Under the pieces are notes generated by a model. It was not told the DNA's origin, made no database searches, and saw only the letters and a list, made by a program, of their open reading frames with translations. Shown here in pieces: positions 1-6,075 of a stretch of 15,247 nt of DNA. Source of the stretch: an uncultured Collinsella sp. Its GTDB lineage: Bacteria; Actinomycetota; Coriobacteriia; Coriobacteriales; Coriobacteriaceae. Positions within the stretch are counted from its first letter, which is position 1; each line of letters begins with the position of its first letter. The translations under genes were made by a program, and so were the position numbers. Where the stretch lies: assembly GCA_900554495.1 (NCBI GenBank), contig USHR01000026.1, positions 1-15,247 on the forward strand, written 5' to 3'.

Positions 1-116
1 CCCGGCGCTCCGGCGCCGTTATCGAGCCCTTCCTCGAAATCTTCGATGACCGACTCGCGACCGATGAGCATCGGAGGCCGCTTGCCTGCCGTTGGCTTAA
101 AGGGATTTGGATTCAT
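1..116 (-). CDS. AAA-type ATP-binding protein, N-terminal fragment
   Basis: This is a partial gene on the minus strand; only its first 38 codons lie in the window, and the rest continues beyond base 1. The ATG is at 116-114, preceded by a strong GAGGAGG Shine-Dalgarno site six bases upstream. The visible protein starts MNPNPFKPTAGKRPPMLIGR and continues ESVIEDFEEGLDNGAGAP. The pattern 'NPFxPxxGxxPPxLIGR..' followed by an acidic helix and 'LDNGxGxPG' is typical of the start of a family of actinobacterial AAA/Orc1-Cdc6-like ATPases, just before the Walker A strand. No Walker motif is inside the window, so the family call rests on the leader only. A tandem decamer promoter lies directly upstream (151-180). 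Confidence 0.6.
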   Translation of the reverse strand, partial: MNPNPFKPTAGKRPPMLIGRESVIEDFEEGLDNGAGAP

Positions 117-150
117 GTCGGCCTCCTCGGATTGGCAAACCCTGGCAATA

Positions 151-180
151 GTTATACCAACTTGTACCGAGTTATACCAA
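151..180 (-). promoter_or_regulatory. Three tandem 10-bp units forming a promoter or operator for the AAA-type ATPase gene
   Basis: Read on the minus strand, 180-151 is three consecutive decamers: TTGGTATAAC, TCGGTACAAG, TTGGTATAAC. The outer two are identical. Each outer copy contains TGG-TATAAC, an extended -10 box (TGn plus a 5/6 match to TATAAT). The upstream copy can also supply TTGGTA as a -35, 18 bp before the downstream TATAAC. A start near 144 would give a leader of about 28 nt before the ATG at 116. The one-helical-turn period could equally be a cooperative operator. The promoter role is inferred. Confidence 0.45.
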
Positions 181-183
181 TAG

Positions 184-216
184 CATGTGACAAAGGAACT
201 GTCCCTTTGTCACATG
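184..216. repeat. GGGAC-core hairpin A, overlapping the end of the TetM-like gene
   Basis: This is a perfect 13-bp inverted repeat: 184-196 (CATGTGACAAAGG) pairs with 204-216, leaving a 7-base loop. Read on the minus strand the centre is AGGGACAGTTCC. The right arm contains the TGA stop codon (212-210) of the TetM-like gene, so the hairpin starts at the very end of that reading frame. No U-run follows it on the minus strand, so it is not a classical intrinsic terminator. It shares its core with hairpins at 5012-5048 and 5916-6010. Confidence 0.7.
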
Positions 217-2213
217 TGGCCGAAAAACTCGGCGTCTGCTGCTCGCCAGGGGCGGAAGGTGGCGGGATCGACCTTTACGTGAGCTGCGGCGGGCACGTCG
301 TACCATTTGACCGTGTAGCCGGCGCCGTGAGAGCAAAAGACCGAGTCGGGCGTGTTGGGCAGATCGGCCTCGGGCTCATAGGCGGCCGCCTCGATGACGC
401 GCTCGGCATCATGGCAAGCCGCATAGCCGGCGAACTCTAGATACAGATGCCCACGACCACTCGTGTAGGCAGCCACCTCCAGCGCGTAATCCTGCACCTC
501 AGATGCCGGCACGCGACCCACAAGCTTTGCCCGGTCCCCCGCCATCGTCGGTGGCTCGTACTCGGCACCCATGCGCGTGGCATCCGAGAGCGCCCGGCCC
601 ACGCACTCCCCCGGCACCTCAAGCTCAAAGTGGTACCACGGCTCCAGCAGCACCGCCGCGCCGGCCTCACGCGCCTGCATGAGCCCCTGGCGAATCGCGC
701 GGTACGTGGCCTGGCGAAAATCGCCGCCCTCGGTGTGTTTGGCATGCGCGCGGCCGCCCGTGAGCGTAATGCACACATCGGTGATGGGCGAGCCGGTCAG
801 CACGCCCAAGTGGTCGCGCTCCATGGCGTTGGTGAGTGCCAAACGCTGCCAGTTAAGATCGAGCTCGTCGGTCGAGGTCACGGTGCCAAACTGCACGCCC
901 GAACCCGCTGGCAACGGCTCCAGACGCAGATGCACCTCGGCATAGTGGCGCAGTGGCTCAAAGTGGCCCACGCCCTCGACCGGCTGCGAAATAGTCTCCT
1001 TATAGAGAATGCCGCCGGGCTCAAACTCGACCGCAAGGCCAAAACGATCGGCCAACACCCGCTGCACGACCTCGAGCTGCACGGCGCCCATCAACTGCAG
1101 GTGAATCTGCTCCAGATGCGTATTCCAGCTTACGCCGAGCATGGGATCTTCGTCCGCTAACTCAGTCAGCGCTTTGAACACCGCGTGGACATCGTGTTCG
1201 CCCGGAAGCACCGTATAGGTGAGGACCGGCGCAATGACAGGCGCATCGCCCGCGGGCTCCGCGCCCAGGGCGTCCCCCGGGCGAACGTGCGCAAGACCCG
1301 TCACGGCACAAATACCGCCAGCAGCAACTTCTTGAGCAAGCTCATACTTCTCGCCGTTATAGATGCGCACCTGGTCGATCTTTTGCTCCCAAGTGGAGGC
1401 GCCAGAGCATCCCTCGACAACTTGCTTTGCACGCAGTACACCGCCCGTCACCTTGACCCAGGCAAGACGCTCGCCACGGTCTCCACGACTCACGCGGTAG
1501 ACACGCGCGGCGAACTCCTGGGGCCATGTTCGCTCGTGCATCAGAGTACACATGCCGTCGAGTAGCTCGTCCACACCTCGGTCCTTGAGCGCCGAGCCAG
1601 CAAAGCAGGGAAAGAGCTTGCGCTCGGCAACCATGCGCGACAGCGTTGCGACAGAAAGCTCACCCGCATCAAGAAACTCCTCGAGCGCCGCCTCGTCCAA
1701 CGCAGCAGCGTCCTCCTGAACGGCGCCGCCCGCCAGCAGTTCGTTGGCATCCAGACAGCCCTCGGAAAGACGTTGCCCAAGTTGTGCCAGCAAAACATCG
1801 CGGCCGGGATTCTCCAAATCGATTTTGTTGATATAGATGAACGTCGGGATGTCATAGCGCGCAAGCAGGCGCCACAGGGTTTCGGTATGCCCCTGCACGC
1901 CATCGTTGGCACCCACAACCAAAATCGCGTAGTCCAGGGCGCACAACGTGCGCTCCGCCTCGGCAGAAAAATCGACATGCCCCGGTGCATCCACGAGCAT
2001 GACGTGGGTTTCACCGTGGTCGAGCACAGCCTGTGACGAGAAGATCGTGATACCGCGCTCGCGCTCGATCGCGTTAGTGTCCAGATGCGAATCGCCATCG
2101 TCCACGCGGCCGCGCTTGCGAATACGACCCGCGTTGAACAGCATGGCCTCAGCCAGCGTGGTCTTGCCGGCATCGACATGCGCCAAGATTCCAACGACCG
2201 CTTGCTTCGACAT
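210..2213 (-). CDS. TetM/TetO-like ribosomal-protection GTPase (EF-G family)
   Basis: This encodes a 667-residue translational GTPase. The GTP-binding motifs are intact: AHVDAGKTT (11-19), the switch-I RGIT (53-56), DAPGH (75-79) and NKID (129-132). The order and the C-terminal EF-G-like domains, ending with a stretch containing PNTPDSVFCSHGAGY, match the TetM/TetO/TetW group, which is usually about 640 residues. Family members bind the ribosome like EF-G and dislodge tetracycline. This one is clearly divergent from acquired Tet(M) in its N-terminal domain, so it may be a chromosomal paralogue with a housekeeping role and not a proven resistance gene. The start at 2213 is chosen because MSKQAVVGILAHVDAGKT is the family start and AGAGGAGAG lies just upstream. 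The longer frame back to 2282 adds an implausible Arg/Cys-rich leader. The stop codon lies inside hairpin A. Confidence 0.85.
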   Translation of the reverse strand: MSKQAVVGILAHVDAGKTTLAEAMLFNAGRIRKRGRVDDGDSHLDTNAIERERGITIFSSQAVLDHGETHVMLVDAPGHVDFSAEAERTLCALDYAILVVGANDGVQGHTETLWRLLARYDIPTFIYINKIDLENPGRDVLLAQLGQRLSEGCLDANELLAGGAVQEDAAALDEAALEEFLDAGELSVATLSRMVAERKLFPCFAGSALKDRGVDELLDGMCTLMHERTWPQEFAARVYRVSRGDRGERLAWVKVTGGVLRAKQVVEGCSGASTWEQKIDQVRIYNGEKYELAQEVAAGGICAVTGLAHVRPGDALGAEPAGDAPVIAPVLTYTVLPGEHDVHAVFKALTELADEDPMLGVSWNTHLEQIHLQLMGAVQLEVVQRVLADRFGLAVEFEPGGILYKETISQPVEGVGHFEPLRHYAEVHLRLEPLPAGSGVQFGTVTSTDELDLNWQRLALTNAMERDHLGVLTGSPITDVCITLTGGRAHAKHTEGGDFRQATYRAIRQGLMQAREAGAAVLLEPWYHFELEVPGECVGRALSDATRMGAEYEPPTMAGDRAKLVGRVPASEVQDYALEVAAYTSGRGHLYLEFAGYAACHDAERVIEAAAYEPEADLPNTPDSVFCSHGAGYTVKWYDVPAAAHVKVDPATFRPWRAADAEFFGHM

Positions 2214-2273
2214 GGCTCTCCTCTTATTGCAAGCCCATCGCACGCGGCAACGGGCATCCTCGTTCCACACTGG

Positions 2274-2302
2274 ATGATACAATTAACGGGCCGGCGGGCG
2301 AA
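2274..2302 (-). promoter_or_regulatory. Candidate promoter of the TetM-like gene
   Basis: On the minus strand, TATCAT (2279-2274, 5/6 match to the -10 consensus) lies 17 bp after a weak TTCGCC (2302-2297). The predicted start near 2267 gives a leader of about 54 nt. The -35 is poor, so this is a modest call. Confidence 0.35.
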
Positions 2303-2401
2303 GCGGGCCCTATCCCCCGACCGAGCTCATCGCCCTGCGTTGCCGCGCGGCGATTTTCGTAGGTTCGCGCCTTGCGAAAGCCGGCTTGCAAAACAGCGCA
2401 G

Positions 2402-2439
2402 CGAACGAAAATAGCCCCACCCGGGGCCATTTTCGTTCG
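2402..2439. repeat. Long GC-clamped hairpin downstream of the acetyltransferase gene
   Basis: Arms 2402-2418 (CGAACGAAAATAGCCCC) and 2423-2439 pair over 17 positions with a single A-C mismatch, closing a 4-base loop. The hairpin begins 28 bases past the acetyltransferase stop codon (minus strand), where a terminator would be expected. The downstream T-run is short (GTTTTG, about 10 bases on). It could be a weak intrinsic terminator or a dispersed repeat; related ATTTTCGT wording occurs at 2353-2360. Confidence 0.55.
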
Positions 2440-2467
2440 TGCAAATTGTTGATACGCGTCCCCGCTC

Positions 2468-2956
2468 TTATGCCTCGCGCAGCCAATCAAACGCGACGCG
2501 CGGCGTACCGTCCGACACATATACGATACCGGCGCGCTTAAACCCGGCCTTGGCGATGGCTCCCTGCATGGGCAGGTTGTCCTGATGTGTGTCGATACGC
2601 AGGTGATCGGCGCGCTCCTTGGCAAAGGCAAACATCGCAGCCGTGATACCGTGCACGGTGCCGTCGGATGCCACACGATGCAGCACGGCGTACGGAGTGT
2701 CGCTTCGCCATTGACCGTCCTCAATTACGTCATAGCACTCGTCCGGACCCGGTAAAAAGGCAAACGTCGCCACCACGCGACCGTCGACTTCACACACGTA
2801 ACTACCACCAGCGGCAATATCGGCAGCCAGTTGCTCGGCCGAAGGCGTGCCCTCGGGCCACTGCGTGGCGTTGCCATGCGCGCGCATAAAGGCGCGGGCG
2901 GCGTCATAGATGGCCATGACGGCGGGAATGTCGGTATCGAGGGTTTTTCTGATCAT
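2468..2956 (-). CDS. GNAT-family N-acetyltransferase
   Basis: A 162-residue protein with the GNAT fold. N-terminal strand and helix MIRKTLDTDIPAVMAIYDAA are typical of the family start. A central strand pair (about 52-68) is followed by the acetyl-CoA-binding region LHRVASDGTVHGITAAMFAF (92-111), where the usual Q/RxxGxG/A loop is degenerate (SDGTVHG). The C-terminal motif IDTHQDNLPMQGAIAKAGFK (121-140) is the classic GNAT 'N..a...y.k.GF' segment. The substrate cannot be read from the sequence; the WPEGTPS stretch after the first helix is common in small uncharacterised Gram-positive members. A GTG (2959) directly before the ATG (2956) could also start it; GAGGT lies 6-9 bases upstream. It is divergent from the zinc-ribbon gene at 3034. 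Confidence 0.88.
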   Translation of the reverse strand: MIRKTLDTDIPAVMAIYDAARAFMRAHGNATQWPEGTPSAEQLAADIAAGGSYVCEVDGRVVATFAFLPGPDECYDVIEDGQWRSDTPYAVLHRVASDGTVHGITAAMFAFAKERADHLRIDTHQDNLPMQGAIAKAGFKRAGIVYVSDGTPRVAFDWLREA

Positions 2957-2977
2957 CACGCGGCGACCTCACGTTTA

Positions 2978-3009
2978 TTGGTATCACTTTGATTGGGCAA
3001 TGATACCAG
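2978..3009. promoter_or_regulatory. Palindromic divergent promoter or operator (GGTATCA-N14-TGATACC)
   Basis: GGTATCA (2980-2986) and TGATACC (3001-3007) form a 7-bp inverted repeat with a 14-bp spacer, in the only 77 bp between two divergent genes. Each arm also reads as an extended -10 box. On the minus strand this is TGG-TATCAT (3008-3000, 5/6), serving the acetyltransferase. On the plus strand it is TGG-TATCAC (2979-2987), serving the small protein at 3034. Neither has a convincing -35. The site may be overlapping promoters, an operator, or both. Confidence 0.45.
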
Positions 3010-3033
3010 CGTTTGGAGAGAGGCGCGAAGCAG

Positions 3034-3330
3034 ATGGGAAGCAAAAAGCGAGCCGCCTGGTCAAAGGCCAAAAGCGAGTTTTTGGGCGCTGCTACCGGCG
3101 GCGATATGAGCGACCTGTTTGCGCGCGAAGACGAGCGCCGCGACGCCCTGAACGCCGAGCGCGATGAAGCCTGGCGCTACAAGTCGTGCGAACGCAAAAA
3201 CCGTTACGACACGCGCGCCGAGGCCGAGGCCGTTATGGCCGACTGCGAAAACCGCGGGCGGCGTGGTTTGGCCTGCTACAAATGCGAATACTGCGGCGGC
3301 TGGCATCTGACGTCGCACCCTTGGAAATAG
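3034..3330 (+). CDS. Small zinc-ribbon-like protein of unknown function
   Basis: A 98-residue, highly charged soluble protein not assignable to a named gene. The N-terminal half (1-48) is Lys/Arg/Glu/Asp-rich and probably helical. The C-terminal half has the pattern C52-x2-KxRY-x6-A..A followed by CYKCEYCGGWHLTSH (81-95). Cys52, Cys84, Cys87 and His91 or His95, with Cys81 as an alternative, are plausible zinc ligands. The 'KxRY..xxEAExxx ... YxCxYCGGWHLT' layout recurs in short proteins of phages and actinobacteria, where it looks like a small treble-clef or ribbon nucleic-acid-binding module; that role is inference. The ATG at 3034 is chosen because GGAGAGAGG lies 10 bases upstream; an in-frame TTG at 3013 overlaps that region and is less likely. 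Confidence 0.8.
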   Translation: MGSKKRAAWSKAKSEFLGAATGGDMSDLFAREDERRDALNAERDEAWRYKSCERKNRYDTRAEAEAVMADCENRGRRGLACYKCEYCGGWHLTSHPWK

Positions 3331-3378
3331 GCACCGCATCGGCACGGCACCGACGGAGCGCCAACCATCGCACGCAAG

Positions 3379-4083
3379 CTACGGGCGCGGCGGCACCAAA
3401 ACATCGTAACGAACGGCCTTGCCCGCAAGTCGATAGCTCGGCTTAACGCCGGCAAGCAGCGAGCCCTTCACCGGCCGCTTGATAACGACCTTGCGCGGAT
3501 GCACAGCAAGCGCCGCCTCGACCAGCGATTCCTCATCGGCACACGGCTGTTCCAGATGGTGCAAGAGTTGGAACTTCTTTTTGACCGCCGCACTTTTGGT
3601 GCGCTCGGGAAACATGGGGTCCAGATACACCACGTCGGGGGCGGCAAGCTCGCCCCGCCCGATCAACTCAGCTACATGGCGAAGACCGGCAATGCTGTCC
3701 TCGCCCGCATGAAGGCGCATGCGCGACACGGCAACCGCAAGCGCCGGATCATCTGCTGCGCGATCCAAGGCATCCTTGAGGAGCGCCGCAATCACGCAAT
3801 CCTGCTCATACAGATCGACGGTAAAGCCCGCGGCAGCCAGCAGCAGCGAATCCTCGCCAAAGCCTGCCGTGGCATCAATCACCCATGGGCGCTCGATGCC
3901 TTTTGCGCGCGCAGCCTTTACCAACAGCTCTTGCTGCAGACGGCCCTGTTTGAGCCGCGGAAGCATGCGGCCAAAATCGGCACGCAGCTCCATCGTGCCG
4001 TCGGTGAGCGTGAGGCCCTCGGACTTCCGCACGAGCTCGAGCCCCGCGGCCCGAGCAACAGAAAAGGGATCGACGACGCCCAT
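3379..4083 (-). CDS. rsmJ: 16S rRNA (guanine-N2) methyltransferase, RsmJ family
   Basis: A 234-residue class I SAM-dependent methyltransferase. The SAM-binding motif I is VIDATAGFGEDS (68-79) and the acidic post-II segment is DLYEQD (90-95). The catalytic-region motif is VVYLDPMFPERTKSAAVKKK (151-170), very close to the VYLDPMFP..KSA.VKK signature of E. coli RsmJ (YhiQ), which makes m2G1516 in 16S rRNA. A late KRP (202-204) also fits the family. The DPMF box is the DPPF/NPPF-type motif of N-methyltransferases. Start at the ATG 4083-4081, because AAGGAG ends five bases before it; an in-frame GTG six bases upstream overlaps that site and is rejected. It is followed at 48 bp by the convergent small zinc-ribbon gene and preceded by a small membrane-peptide gene on the same strand. 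Confidence 0.88.
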   Translation of the reverse strand: MGVVDPFSVARAAGLELVRKSEGLTLTDGTMELRADFGRMLPRLKQGRLQQELLVKAARAKGIERPWVIDATAGFGEDSLLLAAAGFTVDLYEQDCVIAALLKDALDRAADDPALAVAVSRMRLHAGEDSIAGLRHVAELIGRGELAAPDVVYLDPMFPERTKSAAVKKKFQLLHHLEQPCADEESLVEAALAVHPRKVVIKRPVKGSLLAGVKPSYRLAGKAVRYDVLVPPRP

Positions 4084-4114
4084 GGACACTCCTTAACAAA
4101 CAAACGAATACGCG

Positions 4115-4137
4115 GGGCGCCGTTTATGCCAGCGCCC
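4115..4137. repeat. Short GC hairpin between the small membrane gene and rsmJ
   Basis: GGGCGC (4115-4120) pairs with GCGCCC (4132-4137) around an 11-base loop, ten bases after the stop codon of the 47-residue gene. A loose T-rich stretch follows on the minus strand. It may attenuate read-through into rsmJ; the stem is too short for a firm call. Confidence 0.3.
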
Positions 4138-4146
4138 AACCATCCG

Positions 4147-4290
4147 CTATTGTCCCACATGCGACATGGCCCACAGCATCCCAATGCAAAGCACCGCCAT
4201 CAACCCCGTGCACACGGCAGCGATCACAGAATCGCTCATGCGCCTTCCCAGCGACCGCGGCTCTCGTACTTGCCCTGCTCCGTACATCAT
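4147..4290 (-). CDS. Small single-pass membrane protein, 47 residues
   Basis: A 47-residue protein: a basic cytoplasmic-type N-terminus (MMYGAGQVREPRSLGRRMSD) followed by one hydrophobic helix (about 22-43, SVIAAVCTGLMAVLCIGMLW) and a short tail. The positive-inside pattern suggests the N-terminus is cytoplasmic. The start is fixed by an excellent AAGGAGGAG site three bases before the tandem ATGs at 4290 and 4287; the frame extends upstream to 4356 but without a ribosome site. It lies 63 bp before rsmJ on the same strand, so the two may be cotranscribed. No family was recognised and no function is proposed. Confidence 0.6.
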   Translation of the reverse strand: MMYGAGQVREPRSLGRRMSDSVIAAVCTGLMAVLCIGMLWAMSHVGQ

Positions 4291-4445
4291 GACTCCTCCT
4301 TGAGACCAGCTCCTTGTTACGGCCTCATCATCGCAGCGCCGCACATGAGCTGCCATCGATTTGGCTTACGTCCAGCTTTCCTTTTTGAAAGGTTGGACCG
4401 TACAGGCAAGAGACGCTTTCAAACGCATGCATCGTCCCGTTGAAC

Positions 4446-4451
4446 TACAAT
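4446..4451 (+). promoter_or_regulatory. Candidate -10 box (TACAAT) of the four-helix membrane protein gene
   Basis: TACAAT is a 5/6 match to TATAAT and would place the start near 4458, about 62 nt before the ATG at 4520. No good -35 is seen. The same hexamer precedes ung (9461) and prfC (13513-13508). Confidence 0.35.
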
Positions 4452-4519
4452 GTGCTTCACGATATGTGCCGTAACCTGGGCGCGACAGATTCTCCGCGCC
4501 CGCATCGAAAGGACCAGCT

Positions 4520-4921
4520 ATGAGCGCTGCTCGCAAGACACTCAAAATCCTTGCCCTGATTTATTTTGTTCTGGGCATCGCCAGCCTCGTCATCGGAATT
4601 GCCGGCATTGTTACCGGCAATTTTGGATCCGCTTACGGATCGAACGCCACGCTCGCCGCTGTTGTGGTGATTGTTAAGGGCCTTGTCGACCTTGCCGCAG
4701 GTGTTGCGGGTATCAAGGGCGCCAACAAGCCTTCGCAGGTGGATGGCGCGTTTAAGCTCGGCATCGTCGCCGCGGCAGCCACGCTCCTCCAGGCCGCGCT
4801 CACGCTTCCCGCGCTCGGCGGCAGCTCCGTCAATATCGTCGCCTTTGTCATCGTGGTGTACGACCTGTTCTTTGTTCAGCAGGCGCACGCCGTTAAGGCC
4901 GAGAACAAGGACCGCCTGTAA
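4520..4921 (+). CDS. Four-helix integral membrane protein of unknown function
   Basis: A 133-residue protein with four predicted membrane helices at about 10-32, 43-66, 77-97 and 103-119, short loops, and charged ends (MSAARKTLK at the start, KAENKDRL at the end). Small Ala/Gly/Val residues dominate, and the arrangement resembles small 'DUF' four-helix proteins common in gut actinobacteria. No catalytic or transport motif is visible, so function is unknown. The start has GAAAGGA ten bases upstream. It is monocistronic: its promoter lies in the divergent spacer, and a strong terminator follows 38 bases after the stop. Confidence 0.8.
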   Translation: MSAARKTLKILALIYFVLGIASLVIGIAGIVTGNFGSAYGSNATLAAVVVIVKGLVDLAAGVAGIKGANKPSQVDGAFKLGIVAAAATLLQAALTLPALGGSSVNIVAFVIVVYDLFFVQQAHAVKAENKDRL

Positions 4922-4959
4922 GCGCTCGCTTCTCATAAGCTCTGCAGCCAAGCAACTAA

Positions 4960-4995
4960 AAAGGGCCGATCGCGCATCTCCGCGGTCGGCCCTTT
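4960..4995 (+). terminator. Intrinsic terminator after the four-helix membrane protein gene
   Basis: A 15-bp stem (4960-4974 with 4981-4995, one G-T wobble) with a 6-base loop and GGGCCG/CGGCCC core. It is preceded by an A-run and ends in TTTA, so it could act on both strands and also serve the convergent rlmA gene. Confidence 0.85.
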
Positions 4996-5011
4996 ACGTT
5001 TGCCCAGACAA

Positions 5012-5048
5012 AACCTACCAAAACAAACCTGTCCCTTTTTGGTAGGTT
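5012..5048. repeat. GGGAC-core hairpin B, overlapping the rlmA stop codon
   Basis: A perfect 12-bp inverted repeat: AACCTACCAAAA (5012-5023) pairs with 5037-5048 around a 13-base loop. On the minus strand the loop reads AGGGACAGGTTTG. The right arm takes in two bases of the rlmA TAA (5049-5047). The arm sequence is unrelated to hairpin A, but the core and the position at a stop codon are the same. Confidence 0.7.
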
Positions 5049-5859
5049 AGTGGCGGTACTCGGCGATGATGAAGTCGATGTCGGTTTGAAGGGTGTCCAA
5101 GTTTGCCAGGCGCTCTTTGTCGGCAGGGCGCGTGCGATAGTAGTACGGCGTCATCTGGAACACCGCTTCGATGTCGGCCTGCGTCTGGAGCGTAATATTC
5201 GCAGATACCCGCTGCGTTCCGACCAACTCGAGCTCGGTGGTCTGCGGCAGCTTCTCATCGTTAAGGTACGGCGTGTCGTAGAGTACCTCCTTAAGCCCAA
5301 AGAGATGACGGGCGCCCGGCACCACGGTGTAGAGCGAGCCCTCGGGCACCAGCACGCGGGCAAATTCGCGCTCGTTAAAGGGAGCAAAGAGCTCGGTCAC
5401 CATATCGAAGGCGCCATCGGCCACGGGGATATCCTTCATATTGGCCACAAAATAGGTCGCATCGCCGCGCTTGGCGGCCAGGCGCACCATCTCTTTGCCC
5501 AAGTCGAACCCGTAAGCGTCCACGCCCGGCACCGCGCCCATGGCGCTGGTGTAGTAGCCCTCGCCGCAGCAAATATCGAGCAAGGCCAGCGGCTTGTCCG
5601 ACGTAGCCGCGCACCGCTGAGCTCGTTCGCGCACGAGCTCGACCATTGCATCGCGCAACGGCGCATAGTAGCCACGGTTTAGAAAGTCGCGACGACTGCG
5701 CGCCTGCGACTTGGGATCACCCATGGAGTCGCCGCTCTTGGACGAGCGCAGTAGGTACAGATAACCCTCGCGCGCACGGTCAAACCGATGCCCGCCCGCG
5801 CATGCAGCACCGCGTTCGTCATCCACCAACGGCTCATGGCAAACGGGACACAACAACAT
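5047..5859 (-). CDS. rlmA: 23S rRNA (guanine-N1) methyltransferase, RlmA family
   Basis: A 270-residue protein of the RlmA/TlrB family, which methylates N1 of G745 (RlmA-I) or G748 (RlmA-II) in helix 35 of 23S rRNA. The N-terminal zinc finger is complete: Cys4, Cys7, Cys20 and His24 in CPVCHEPL...CAGGHRFDRAREGY. The linker GDPKSQARSRRDFLNRGYY (47-65) matches the 'GDs.em..aRr.FL..G.Y.PL' signature. The SAM motif is LLDICCGEGYYTSAM (93-107). The downstream LFAPFNEREFARVLVPEG (157-174) and MTPYYYRTRP (236-245) also match RlmA. Gram-positive relatives are usually RlmA-II, known from tylosin producers, but the target base cannot be decided here. AAGGAG lies five bases before the ATG. The gene appears monocistronic. 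Confidence 0.92.
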   Translation of the reverse strand: MLLCPVCHEPLVDDERGAACAGGHRFDRAREGYLYLLRSSKSGDSMGDPKSQARSRRDFLNRGYYAPLRDAMVELVRERAQRCAATSDKPLALLDICCGEGYYTSAMGAVPGVDAYGFDLGKEMVRLAAKRGDATYFVANMKDIPVADGAFDMVTELFAPFNEREFARVLVPEGSLYTVVPGARHLFGLKEVLYDTPYLNDEKLPQTTELELVGTQRVSANITLQTQADIEAVFQMTPYYYRTRPADKERLANLDTLQTDIDFIIAEYRH

Positions 5860-5915
5860 GGCAACTCCTTAGCGCGAACAACACAACGCCCACCATTGTC
5901 GCACGCCTTCCCCGC

Positions 5916-6010
5916 CTAGTCATTGGGGACGTTCTTGAATGACTAGTTAGAAGAGATAAGGAGTGTCCCCAGCTGCCGACAGAAAAGGAACGTCCCTAAG
6001 TGCCGACTGG
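5916..6010. repeat. GGGAC-core repeat cluster C between rlmA and the MATE gene
   Basis: This spacer contains three GGGAC cores. First is a 9-bp inverted repeat CTAGTCATT (5916-5924) / AATGACTAG (5938-5946) around GGGGACGTTCTTG. Then, in the opposite orientation, come AGGAGTGTCCCC (5959-5970) and AAGGAACGTCCCT (5985-5997), the latter flanked by direct copies of TGCCGAC (5974-5980 and 6001-6007). It looks like a composite of short repeat modules related to hairpins A and B. No protein-coding signal is seen in 5860-6075. Confidence 0.55.
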
Positions 6011-6075
6011 TTGCATTAGGAGTATCATCGTCTGCGCAAATAAGCACGAAATAGCATGTTAGAGATTGAGAGCGT

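Noticed and set aside
447..1160. Plus-strand open frame opposite the TetM-like gene
   Set aside because: Shadow of the GTPase gene; His/Arg-rich translation without any recognisable motif.
2214..2282. Extended N-terminus of the TetM-like protein
   Set aside because: A perfect ribosome site and the family-typical start place the initiator at 2213; the extension is leader sequence and contains the likely -10 box.
3499..4443. Long plus-strand open frame across rsmJ and the small membrane gene
   Set aside because: It covers two genes with good start signals on the other strand, and its translation is His/Arg/Pro-rich with no domain.
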